DNA of 6,654 nt from Deltaproteobacteria bacterium (GCA_019307165.1 JAFDKD010000165.1:1-6654), one strand, 5' to 3'. Positions 1-5,688 are shown, numbered from the stretch's first letter. Program-made: numbers and translations. The notes: generated by a model from the letters alone, not told the origin.

Positions 1-8
1 ATATTTTG

Positions 9-30
9 TTTCATCCTGTTTATCCTGTCT
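9..30 (-). repeat. Dispersed CAGGAT-type short repeat
   Basis: Read on the minus strand this 22-base stretch begins AGACAGGATAAACAGGAT and contains two CAGGAT cores 9-10 bases apart. The same core, in the opposite orientation relative to the window, recurs at 6433-6444 and 6483-6493. From memory, CAGGATAAACAGGAT-like repeats are scattered through intergenic DNA of several anaerobic lineages. No function is known to me. Confidence 0.6.
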
Positions 31-120
31 GAAATTTCTTTCCATCTTTTTCTCATATGAAGCATGATGAAAGATAAAAACTGATATCGTTTTCATGAAG
101 TTCCCAGATCGATCAGAGCG

Positions 121-235
121 GCGGCCACCTGCCCGAGGCGGCGCTGCCTGCCCACCATAGCTCGTTAGAGCGCAGGTGGGACACCTGTCGAAGATCCCGC
201 CGTTGTTGGGCGGGGACACCTGAACGAGGTGATAC
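121..235 (+). promoter_or_regulatory. Structured GC-rich leader that can sequester the ribosome binding site of the MmgE/PrpD gene
   Basis: Three near-identical motifs CACCTGnnCGAgG lie at 126-138, 182-193 (one base shorter) and 217-229. Hairpins visible by eye: CCACCT/AGGCGG around 125-141 with one mismatch; CCCACC/GGTGGG (151-156 with 175-180) enclosing GCTC-GTTA-GAGC (160-171); CCCGCC/GGCGGG (196-201 with 209-214); and CACCT-GAACG-AGGTG (217-231), whose 3' arm is the Shine-Dalgarno sequence. CAGGTG at 173-178 can instead pair with CACCTG at 182-187 over a 3-base loop, so mutually exclusive folds exist. Direct observation supports the repeats and stems; regulation is inferred. I could not match it to a riboswitch class I know. 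The alternative is that it is a dispersed repeat, because 195-212 recurs inverted at 4009-4026. Confidence 0.4.
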
Positions 236-1597
236 ATGAAAACCGAAATGGCTTTAGTCAAATACGTCCTCGGAGTGCACTTCGAGGACATCCCCCAAAC
301 GGCGCTTGAGACCGTAAAGAACGTTGTTCTCACCGTGCTCGGCACCACCATCGCGGGCGCGGAAGAGGAAGGCTGCGAATCGCTTGTGGCGCTGTACAAG
401 GGGTGGGGGGGAAAGGGGGAAGCGGGCATTTTGATCCACGGCGGAAAGGTCCCGGCCCAGGACGCGGCGTTTCTGAACAGCGTGATGGCGCGGGCCTTGG
501 ACTTTTGCGACGCTATGGCCCCCGGTGTCCACATGGGTTCTTCGACGGTGTCCGTTGCCCTTGCCGCCGCTGAACTGGCGGGCGGGTGCACGGGCAGGGA
601 ATTCCTGACGGCGCTGGCAGCGGGCACTGAGATCGGCGCCCGACTCAACCTTTCGGAATCGGCCTATGACGGGTTCGACCCCACCGGGGTATGCGCCATG
701 TTCGCCGCTACGGCCGTGGCAGGGCGGATCCTTGGCCTGGATGAGGACGGTATGAGCAACGCCCTGGCCCTTGCCTTCAATCGGTGCGGCGGGAGTTTTC
801 AGAGCAATATCGACGGTTCCCTGGCGGTGCGGGTTATTCAGGGGTGGGTGTCTCAAAACGCCCTGATCTGTGCCCGTTTTGCCGATGCCGGGGTGACCGG
901 CCCAAGAAATTTTCTGGAGGGGGTTTACGGTTACTTTCACCTGTACGGGAGAGACAACGTGGACGTCGCTGCGGTTGTGGATGGATTGGGAGACCGGTTT
1001 GAGCTGGAGAACACCCTGTTCAAGAAATATCCCAGCTGCGGACTGACCCTCGGGAGCACGGAGGCGGTCCTGAATATGATGGCGGCGCACGACATTCGTG
1101 CCGAACACATCGACCGGGTGGAGGTGGTCGTTCCCCCTTACGCGCACAAACTTGTGGGGCACCCTTTCGAGATGGGGGACAATCCCAGGGTGAATGCGCA
1201 GTTCAGCATCCAATACTGTGTCGCCAGCGCGTTGGTGAGGGGGAAATCCACGCTCCAGTCGTTCGAGGCGTACGCCGTAAAGGACCTGAAGGTGACGGCG
1301 CTGGCGGAAAAGGTCCGGGTGATCTCCGATCCGGGTCTGGACGCGCGCGGACATACCGCGCTGGACATGCGGGTCCTGACCCGTGACGGAAAAGAATACG
1401 GCACACAGATGGACATCGCCCCCGGTTTCCCCGGGAACCCGTTGACTGCAGAGGATCACAAGCAGCGTTTTCAGGACTGCATCGCTTCGTCCCCAAGGCC
1501 ATTTTCAGAAGAAAAGGCAAACCGGATCATCGAAGCGGTGAACCGGCCGGCGCAACTGGAAGATGTGCGGGAATTGGTGAGTTTGATGTCGGCGTAG
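236..1597 (+). CDS. MmgE/PrpD family protein (dehydratase, decarboxylase or epimerase-like; substrate unknown)
   Basis: This 453-residue protein has the usual length and motif order of the MmgE/PrpD family, which includes 2-methylcitrate dehydratase, cis-aconitate decarboxylase and iminodisuccinate epimerase. Visible blocks are ALDFCDAMAPGVHMGSS (87-103), VALAAAELAGG, FDPTGVCAMFAA (147-158), ARFADAGVTGP (213-223), FKKYPSCG (262-269) and AQFSIQYCVASAL (321-333). By remembered alignment to cis-aconitate decarboxylase, D89, H99, K263 or K264 and Y327 keep active-site positions. The GFHPT histidine is D148 here, the threonine after the DFDD block is A93, and the usual lysine before the helix glycine at 203 is not obvious. 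The chemistry is therefore uncertain and I would not call it prpD. It is probably soluble and cytoplasmic, since no signal peptide is seen. The start is supported by GAGGTGAT ending just before ATG. The neighbouring TRAP permease suggests an organic acid substrate. Confidence 0.9.
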   Translation: MKTEMALVKYVLGVHFEDIPQTALETVKNVVLTVLGTTIAGAEEEGCESLVALYKGWGGKGEAGILIHGGKVPAQDAAFLNSVMARALDFCDAMAPGVHMGSSTVSVALAAAELAGGCTGREFLTALAAGTEIGARLNLSESAYDGFDPTGVCAMFAATAVAGRILGLDEDGMSNALALAFNRCGGSFQSNIDGSLAVRVIQGWVSQNALICARFADAGVTGPRNFLEGVYGYFHLYGRDNVDVAAVVDGLGDRFELENTLFKKYPSCGLTLGSTEAVLNMMAAHDIRAEHIDRVEVVVPPYAHKLVGHPFEMGDNPRVNAQFSIQYCVASALVRGKSTLQSFEAYAVKDLKVTALAEKVRVISDPGLDARGHTALDMRVLTRDGKEYGTQMDIAPGFPGNPLTAEDHKQRFQDCIASSPRPFSEEKANRIIEAVNRPAQLEDVRELVSLMSA

Positions 1598-1600
1598 TTT

Positions 1601-1629
1601 CCATCCGGAAATGGCCCTTTTTCCGATGG
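1601..1629 (+). terminator. Hairpin just after the MmgE/PrpD gene, possible weak terminator
   Basis: CCATC (1601-1605) pairs with GATGG (1625-1629) and GGAAA (1607-1611) with TTTCC (1620-1624), leaving one bulged C and an 8-base loop. It starts three bases after the stop codon. No T-run follows, so it is not a textbook intrinsic terminator and may act as an mRNA 3' stabiliser. A second small stem, GATGA/TCATC, lies at 1667-1681. Positions 1682-1800 show nothing I can assign. Confidence 0.3.
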
Positions 1630-1799
1630 TCCTCCCGTTCCGGGGTGCATCGGCGCAAGAACCATGGATGAGATTTTCATCTTAAACGAGTGCCTATCCT
1701 GACGGGCTGTCGCGCGGCCGATTCCTCGTCCATGTTTCTCTCAACACGCCGGGCCGGCCCCGGATTGCCGCTTCCCCTGTTTTCAAATCCCCCTGATAG

Positions 1800-1917
1800 A
1801 CGATTTTTCTTGTGTTTTCAGTGGACATTATGATAAATCTGGCAACCAACTATATAATAGATAAATGTTATATTGAAATCTATAATTTATAATTATAAAT
1901 TATAATCGTAAGAAGTT
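1800..1917 (+). promoter_or_regulatory. AT-rich promoter region with a perfect 24-bp palindrome upstream of the TRAP genes
   Basis: Base composition changes abruptly from GC-rich to strongly AT-rich about 120 bases before dctQ. The stretch 1881-1904 is a perfect palindrome: TATAATTTATAA followed by its own reverse complement, ending 13 bases before the start codon. Consensus -10 hexamers TATAAT occur at 1853-1858 and inside or overlapping the palindrome (1881-1886 and 1901-1906), but none has a convincing -35 box at 17 bases. The site could be an operator for a dimeric regulator, an easily melting promoter core or an RNA hairpin near the ribosome site. That the operon starts here is inferred from the gap and composition. 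Confidence 0.45.
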
Positions 1918-2445
1918 ATGAATGCATTAGATCGGTTTTCCAGGGAACTCTCAAAAGTTTTGTATCACGTGGCGGGCGCATCCATCGTTTTCATGATGCT
2001 CCTGACCTGCGTGGATGTGCTCCTGCGCTTCGGGGTGACCGCCTACAGAAGCACCGGATGGGGAATTCTGGAGTCGGTTCGCCCCATAGCCGGGACCTAT
2101 GAGTTGGTGTGCTTTATGGGATCGGTGGCGGTCGCCTTTGCCATGGCTCACACCTCCGTGGAAAAAGGGCACGTGGCCGTCAGCCTGCTGGTTCGCCTGC
2201 TTTCACGCCGGGTCCAGGCCGTCATTCAGGTCATCACCGGTTCCTTCAGTTTCATCCTGTTTGCCCTGATTTCGTGGCGATCCGTGTTGTACGCATTGCA
2301 CTTGCGCGAAAGCGGAGAAGTATCGCTCACGCTTCAACTGCCTTTCTATCCATTTGTCTTCGGCATCGCCTTTGCTTCGGCGGCCGTATGCCTCGTCCTT
2401 TTCGTGGATATTGCCTCAGGCCTGGGCAAGGTGAAGGTCACATGA
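1918..2445 (+). CDS. TRAP transporter small permease subunit (DctQ family)
   Basis: A 175-residue membrane protein, of normal length for the DctQ/small TRAP subunit. Four hydrophobic segments lie at about residues 14-36, 58-80, 98-120 and 141-165. Typical marks are MMLLTCVDVLLRF (26-38, with D33 and R37), GTYELV (59-64) and GHVAVSLLV after the second segment. Between R37 and E62 there are about ten more residues than I expect in family members, including STGWGILESV. In the complex it partners the large permease to import organic acids delivered by a periplasmic binding protein. The ribosome site is weak (AAGAAG only two bases from ATG), but the N-terminus matches the family. It overlaps dctM by four bases (ATGA). 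It is named by family only, because the substrate is unknown. Confidence 0.92.
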   Translation: MNALDRFSRELSKVLYHVAGASIVFMMLLTCVDVLLRFGVTAYRSTGWGILESVRPIAGTYELVCFMGSVAVAFAMAHTSVEKGHVAVSLLVRLLSRRVQAVIQVITGSFSFILFALISWRSVLYALHLRESGEVSLTLQLPFYPFVFGIAFASAAVCLVLFVDIASGLGKVKVT

Positions 2446-3743
2446 GCTTAACCGCCATCGGCATAACCGGCATCATCGTGCTGGTCATCATGCTGTTTTC
2501 CAATATGCCCGTGGGCTTTGTCATGGGCTTTCTGGGGTTTCTCGGCTTCGGCTACGTCCGGGGCCTGGACCCCGCCCTGAGCCTCTTGGCCAGGGACGTA
2601 TTCGAGGTGTTCTCCTCCTACGGCCTGACGGTGGTGCCGCTTTTCGTTTTCATGGGCCAGATCGCGTTTCATTCCGGCATCAGCCGCAGGCTCTACGATT
2701 CCGCCTATGTCCTGCTGGGGAGCCGGCGAGGCGGCCTGGCCATGGCCACCGTGGGGGCCTGCGCGGGCTTTTCGGCCATTTCCGGCTCCACCAATGCCAC
2801 GGCGGCCACCATGGCCACGGTGACGCTGCCGGAAATGAAGCGCTACAAATATGACATGAGCCTGGCCACCGGGACCGTGGCCGCCGCCGGCAGCCTCGGC
2901 ATCCTGATTCCGCCCAGCGTCATCTTTATCGTCTACGGCATCCTGACCGAACAATCCATCGGCAAGCTGTTCGCGGCGGGGATCCTTCCCGGCATTCTCC
3001 TTACTTTTCTGTTCCTGCTGACCATATATTTACGGGTCCTCAAGAATCCGGACCTGGCGCCCCCCGGGCCCAAGACCTCATGGAGCGAAAAGTTTCGCTC
3101 ATTTGTCGGCGTATTGGAGACCCTGCTCATCTTCGGCATGGTCATGGGGGGCATCTTTTTCGGCATATTTACGCCCACCGAGGCCGCTGCGGCGGGTGCG
3201 TTCCTGACCATCGCTCTCGCATTGGTCAGGAGACAACTCACGTGGAAGGGGTTCGTTGCGTCCCTGCCAGACACCACGCGGATCAGCTGCATGGTCATCG
3301 TCATCGTGACCGGGGCCGTCATATTCGGCCATTTCATGGCCATCACCCGGTTGCCCTACGAACTGGCCAACTGGGTGAGCAGCCTGCCCCTGCCCAGCTA
3401 CGCCATCATGGGCGTCATCATCCTGGTCTACCTGTTCGGCGGCTGCTTCATGGACGCCCTGGCCATGATCATGCTCACCATTCCCATCTTTTTCCCGGTG
3501 GCCGTGGCGTTGGGTTATGATCCCATCTGGTTCGGCGTGGTGATCGTCCTGATTACGGAAATGGGGGTCATCACGCCGCCCGTGGGCGTCAACGTGTATG
3601 TGGTCTACGGCGTGGCAAAGGACGTGCCCCTTGAAACCATCTTCAAGGGGGTATTCCCCATGTTGCTCGCACTTCTGGTCTGCAATCTCATGCTCTTGTT
3701 TTTCCCCCAAATCGCCTTGTTCCTGCCGGGGCTCATGCGTTAA
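2442..3743 (+). CDS. TRAP transporter large permease subunit (DctM family)
   Basis: A 433-residue, very hydrophobic protein with about a dozen membrane segments, the usual size for the DctM subunit, which forms the ion-coupled transport path in the inner membrane. Family blocks visible are MPVGFVMGFLGFLG near the N-terminus, FSAISGSTNATAATM (110-124), GTVAAAGSLGILIPPS (144-159), FTPTEAAAAGA (243-253), GGCFMDALAMIML about two thirds through, and ITPPVGVNVYVVYG (377-390). The start ATG at 2442 overlaps the dctQ stop and is preceded by AAGGTGAAGG, so translation is coupled. The reading frame stays open upstream to 2109 inside dctQ, but that extension is the shadow of dctQ and lacks family similarity. 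The periplasmic binding subunit (DctP) is not in this window. Confidence 0.95.
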   Translation: MSLTAIGITGIIVLVIMLFSNMPVGFVMGFLGFLGFGYVRGLDPALSLLARDVFEVFSSYGLTVVPLFVFMGQIAFHSGISRRLYDSAYVLLGSRRGGLAMATVGACAGFSAISGSTNATAATMATVTLPEMKRYKYDMSLATGTVAAAGSLGILIPPSVIFIVYGILTEQSIGKLFAAGILPGILLTFLFLLTIYLRVLKNPDLAPPGPKTSWSEKFRSFVGVLETLLIFGMVMGGIFFGIFTPTEAAAAGAFLTIALALVRRQLTWKGFVASLPDTTRISCMVIVIVTGAVIFGHFMAITRLPYELANWVSSLPLPSYAIMGVIILVYLFGGCFMDALAMIMLTIPIFFPVAVALGYDPIWFGVVIVLITEMGVITPPVGVNVYVVYGVAKDVPLETIFKGVFPMLLALLVCNLMLLFFPQIALFLPGLMR

Positions 3744-3757
3744 TTCCATCTGCTAAA

Positions 3758-3774
3758 CCCCCGTGCAGCGGGGG
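3758..3774 (+). terminator. GC hairpin after dctM, candidate terminator
   Basis: CCCCCG (3758-3763) and CGGGGG (3769-3774) form a perfect 6-bp stem with a TGCAG loop, 14 bases after the dctM stop codon. The following bases (GCGGCGTTATTTG) contain only a short, displaced T-rich piece, so efficiency is uncertain. Its position fits the end of the TRAP transcript. Confidence 0.45.
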
Positions 3775-3821
3775 GCGGCGTTATTTGACTATGCCGTTGC
3801 GGAAATGCGGACCATGCTTCG

Positions 3822-3895
3822 CAAGGTTGAGGTTTAGGTTGAGGCCGAGAAAAAGATGAAGAAATGGTTTGATTTGTTTCTTAACCTTAGCCTTG
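3822..3895. repeat. AGGTTGAG-type tandem and inverted repeat
   Basis: AGGTTGAGGTTT (3824-3835) is followed at once by AGGTTGAGGCCG (3836-3847), a 12-base tandem. The bases at 3822-3837 match the reverse complement of 3880-3895 at 13 of 16 positions, so the pair forms imperfect inverted arms around a 42-base purine-rich spacer. Similar AGGTTGAGG strings occur as dispersed intergenic repeats in related genomes, as I remember it. No function is known to me. Confidence 0.5.
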
Positions 3896-4020
3896 ACATC
3901 AGCCTGTCTGTCCAGTCCCCTATGGGGGCGGCCGATCTAGTCAACAGGGAAACTTCGAGAAAACAGCATCGGATTCCATGGAGGCCGATTAGAGGTGTCA
4001 GTGTTCCACGCCCAACAACG

Positions 4021-4141
4021 GCGGGAATTCAACCTGTCATTCCCGCATGAATTTGGCGGGAATCCAGAGAACCTGAATGGAAGGATTTGTATTTTGATTT
4101 GATATGATGCTGGGTCCCCGCCGGATTCATGCGGGGACGAC
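4021..4141. repeat. Inverted-repeat element built from ATTCCCGC / GCGGGAAT arms
   Basis: A 32-base left arm (4036-4067) and a 32-base right arm (4110-4141) are inverted copies identical at 26 of 32 positions. All six differences are transitions, and four of them would be G-U pairs in RNA. The spacer is 42 bases. The left arm is itself a small palindrome (ATTCCCGC 4039-4046, GCGGGAAT 4055-4062), and an extra GCGGGAAT at 4021-4028 precedes it. The core resembles the dRS3-like ATTCCC-N-GGGAAT dispersed repeats known in Neisseria and similar repeats elsewhere. It has no coding capacity, so a non-autonomous repeat is the simplest reading. Confidence 0.65.
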
Positions 4142-4230
4142 AAGAAGGGGCGCGAATCGCTGATCCCGGCGGTTTTCTGGCAGGGAGGACGGAGAAAGGG
4201 GGATCAATCTTCAACGCCTGATCTATGCGA

Positions 4231-4287
4231 CCTTTGCGTTCTTTGCGAGAGAAAATCAACCTCCGCGCAATCTGTAACTCGTAACAC
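4231..4287. repeat. CTTTGCG and GTAAC short tandem repeat fragments
   Basis: CTTTGCG occurs at 4232-4238 and 4241-4247 with a 9-base period, then GTAACTC (4274-4280) and GTAACAC (4281-4287) with a 7-base period. Both strings resemble commonly seen dispersed intergenic repeats; that part is from memory. They look like degenerate fragments, with no coding or regulatory role visible. Confidence 0.4.
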
Positions 4288-4314
4288 GAAACCCTGAACC
4301 CAACAAAGTTTCAT

Positions 4315-4351
4315 ATGAGCGCCGCCCCCCAGGCCGGAGAACGCCGCTCAT
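4315..4351. other. Palindrome upstream of the Rossmann-protein gene
   Basis: ATGAGCG (4315-4321) and CGCTCAT (4345-4351) form a perfect 7-bp stem with a 23-base GC-rich loop that can pair partly within itself. It sits about 45-80 bases before the next start codon and is followed by CGAAAAAAT. It may be an operator or an RNA hairpin. On the + strand it lacks the T-run of a terminator. Confidence 0.3.
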
Positions 4352-4394
4352 CGAAAAAATATCTCATTTCTGAAATGGACAGCAGGTGATCCCC

Positions 4395-5090
4395 TTGCAT
4401 TCTTCACCCAAGACAACCGATCTGACCCCCGACATGCGTTCCGCGGAGGCCGTTTTTATCATCGGCGCGGGCCATTTCGGCATGAGGGCGGCGGAGTTGC
4501 TTTCCGCCGCAGACAAGGGGCCCATTTTTGCCGTGGATGTGGATGAAGCGCAGTTGTCAACTTTGCAGGCGCTTCCTTTGAGGACCATTGCCGGAGACGG
4601 TATCCGTTTTCTGTGTGACGCCTTTCCCGAACTTCACCCCCGAAGCACCATTGTGCCCGCGGTCCCGCTGCACCTGGCCTATGAGTGGTTGAAGCGAACC
4701 CTGGAAGGCGACCGGCTCGTCCGAAAACTGGACATCCCCAAAGGGCTCGTTCCGCTTTTGCCGCACACATGGCCTGCCGATGACGGATCTCTTTTGGTCA
4801 GCTTTGCGGATTACGTCTGCCCGGACGACTGCCCCGAACCTGCTTACTGCACGGTGACGGGCGAGCGCCGTGATCCCCCGCTTTACGGCCTCCTGCGCAG
4901 CCTCGAGGTTCCCGGCTTCCGGGTCCACGTGATCAGGAGCTATCAGCTGGCGCCGGGTCTCGGGGGATATCGAGTCGAGACGTTGCAGGCGACCATGCAT
5001 ACGCTGACGAAAAAGGCGGCGGGCAAGTGGCTTCTCTGCACCTCATGCAGGTGCCACGGCGTTGTTACGGCGCTGGATATAGCTCGATAA
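4395..5090 (+). CDS. Rossmann-fold NAD(P)-binding-like protein with cysteine clusters, function unknown
   Basis: The protein has 231 residues from the TTG at 4395. AGGTGAT ends four bases before that TTG, an ideal ribosome site; a GTG at 4386 is in frame but sits inside this site. Numbering from the GTG, residues 22-32 read AVFIIGAGHFG, a GxGxxG dinucleotide-binding loop, and the acidic AVDVDE (49-54) ends the second strand, resembling TrkA-N or siroheme-synthase type Rossmann domains. The later half carries C145, C149 and C155 (CPDDCPEPAYC) and a C-terminal C218-x2-C221-x-C223-H224, which suggests metal or iron-sulfur binding or redox chemistry. No membrane segment or signal peptide is seen. 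I do not recognise a named family. It has long flanking spacers on both sides, so it may be its own transcription unit. Confidence 0.75.
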   Translation: MHSSPKTTDLTPDMRSAEAVFIIGAGHFGMRAAELLSAADKGPIFAVDVDEAQLSTLQALPLRTIAGDGIRFLCDAFPELHPRSTIVPAVPLHLAYEWLKRTLEGDRLVRKLDIPKGLVPLLPHTWPADDGSLLVSFADYVCPDDCPEPAYCTVTGERRDPPLYGLLRSLEVPGFRVHVIRSYQLAPGLGGYRVETLQATMHTLTKKAAGKWLLCTSCRCHGVVTALDIAR

Positions 5091-5162
5091 ACTCAAGAAA
5101 CCGTGTGAACTCAACAAGCTGTCATGCCTCCAACCTTCAAACGAAGGGCCAGGCCGCCATAC

Positions 5163-5202
5163 GCCCCTTTCCTCAAATGCTAAGGGGCCGCCTCGACTTT
5201 TT
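5163..5202 (+). terminator. Hairpin followed by a T-run, possible terminator of the Rossmann-protein gene
   Basis: GCCCCTT (5163-5169) pairs perfectly with AAGGGGC (5182-5188) across a 12-base loop, and TTTTT follows at 5198-5202. The nine-base gap between stem and T-run makes it a weak candidate. It lies about 70 bases after the stop codon and overlaps the proposed -35 box of the next gene. Confidence 0.3.
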
Positions 5203-5221
5203 CACCAATGATGTTTAGTAT
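5193..5221 (+). promoter_or_regulatory. Candidate sigma-70 promoter for yggT
   Basis: TCGACT (5193-5198) and TAGTAT (5216-5221) are separated by exactly 17 bases. Each matches the consensus at four of six positions, and the local sequence is AT-rich. Downstream lie a GC stem around a TTTTC loop (5231-5249) and a purine-rich stretch, AGACGGAAGACAG then GGCAGAGGGCGG, resembling the repeat after the DUF167 gene. Initiation here is inferred only from the motif. Confidence 0.3.
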
Positions 5222-5343
5222 ATACCTTGACGCCCGGTTTTCCCGGGTGGGGCGGTCAGCCGCTCCGGAAAGACGGAAGACAGTAGGCAGAGGGCGGCGA
5301 TGAGTAGACAATCTTCAATTGAAAGGGAGGTTGAATAAACGAT

Positions 5344-5643
5344 ATGTTCGTGGTGTCCAATTTTTTGATGGCGATCGCCAAAATTCTCGATATCGCACTG
5401 ACCCTTTACATGTGGATTATCATCGGTCGGGCGGTGATATCATGGGTAAGCCCGGATCCTTACAATCCCATTGTCCGGTTTCTCAATTCGGTGACCGAGC
5501 CTATCCTTTCCCCCCTCCGCCGCCGCCTCCCGATTTCGCTGGGAGGGTTGGATTTTTCGCCGATTATCGTGATCCTGGTGATCATCTTTGTGCAGTCCTT
5601 TCTGGTGAGGAGCCTTATGCAACTTGCCGGTCGGATGGGGTGA
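5344..5643 (+). CDS. yggT: YggT family membrane protein
   Basis: A 99-residue protein with two hydrophobic segments (about residues 7-34 and 70-90), corresponding to a single YggT repeat; E. coli YggT carries two. Diagnostic blocks are IIGRAVISWVSPDPYNPIVRF (26-46), TEPILSPLRRRLP (51-63) and GGLDFSPIIVILVIIF (67-82). YggT proteins lie in the inner membrane. They have been linked to cell shape, division or osmotic stress in several bacteria and to thylakoid biogenesis in plastids, but the molecular role is unsettled. A GGGAGG ribosome site lies 13 bases before ATG, longer than ideal. An upstream in-frame TGA at 5332-5334 leaves this as the first ATG. The DUF167 partner lies downstream. Confidence 0.93.
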   Translation: MFVVSNFLMAIAKILDIALTLYMWIIIGRAVISWVSPDPYNPIVRFLNSVTEPILSPLRRRLPISLGGLDFSPIIVILVIIFVQSFLVRSLMQLAGRMG

Positions 5644-5651
5644 GGGGGGGG

Positions 5652-5688
5652 GAAGATTGAACATTGAAGATTGAATATTGAAGATTGG
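5652..5688. repeat. 14-base tandem repeat GAAGATTGAAnATT after yggT
   Basis: GAAGATTGAACATT (5652-5665), GAAGATTGAATATT (5666-5679) and a partial GAAGATTGG (5680-5688) give about 2.6 copies with a 14-base period. The array starts nine bases after the yggT stop codon, behind a run of G. Similar ATTGAAGATTGAA strings occur as dispersed intergenic repeats, from memory. Confidence 0.6.

Larger units (their letters stand above)
3775..4394. other. Intergenic region of about 620 bases rich in short repeats, no convincing gene
   Basis: Small open frames exist here on both strands, but none has a clear ribosome site or recognisable product, and they run across repeat units. Repeat families are listed separately at 3822-3895, 4021-4141 and 4231-4287. 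A short palindrome CCCC-TAT-GGGG lies at 3917-3927. An 18-base block at 4009-4026 (it contains CGCCCAACAACGGCGGG) matches the leader of the MmgE/PrpD gene in inverted orientation. The remainder, including 4142-4230, shows nothing I can assign. Confidence 0.6.

Noticed and set aside
121..235. Guanidine-II (mini-ykkC) riboswitch
   Set aside because: ACGA occurs near 224-227 and paired hairpins are present, but the required ACGR tetraloops closed directly by GC stems are absent, and the downstream gene is not an expected guanidine gene.
254..1459. Long open frame (401 codons) on the minus strand opposite the MmgE/PrpD gene
   Set aside because: It lacks a ribosome site, its product is a low-complexity His/Arg/Gly-rich chain without family motifs, and the + strand gene explains the region fully. 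GC-rich codon bias often leaves such antisense frames open.
1839..1858. Sigma-54 promoter (TGGCA near 1840)
   Set aside because: TGGCA is present, but the expected GC-containing -12 element (TTGCW) is not at the right spacing.
2109..2441. Upstream extension of the DctM reading frame
   Set aside because: This part lies inside dctQ in another frame and gives an Arg/His-rich sequence unlike any DctM N-terminus. The ATG at 2442 has a ribosome site and the standard 4-base overlap.
3099..3749. Minus-strand frame opposite dctM
   Set aside because: The product is a His/Asp/Gln-rich low-complexity chain with no domain; it is a shadow of a membrane-protein gene.
3893..3921. Promoter from TTGACA at 3893-3898
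   Set aside because: The -35 box is perfect, but no -10 like hexamer lies 16-18 bases downstream, it falls inside a repeat, and no gene follows closely.
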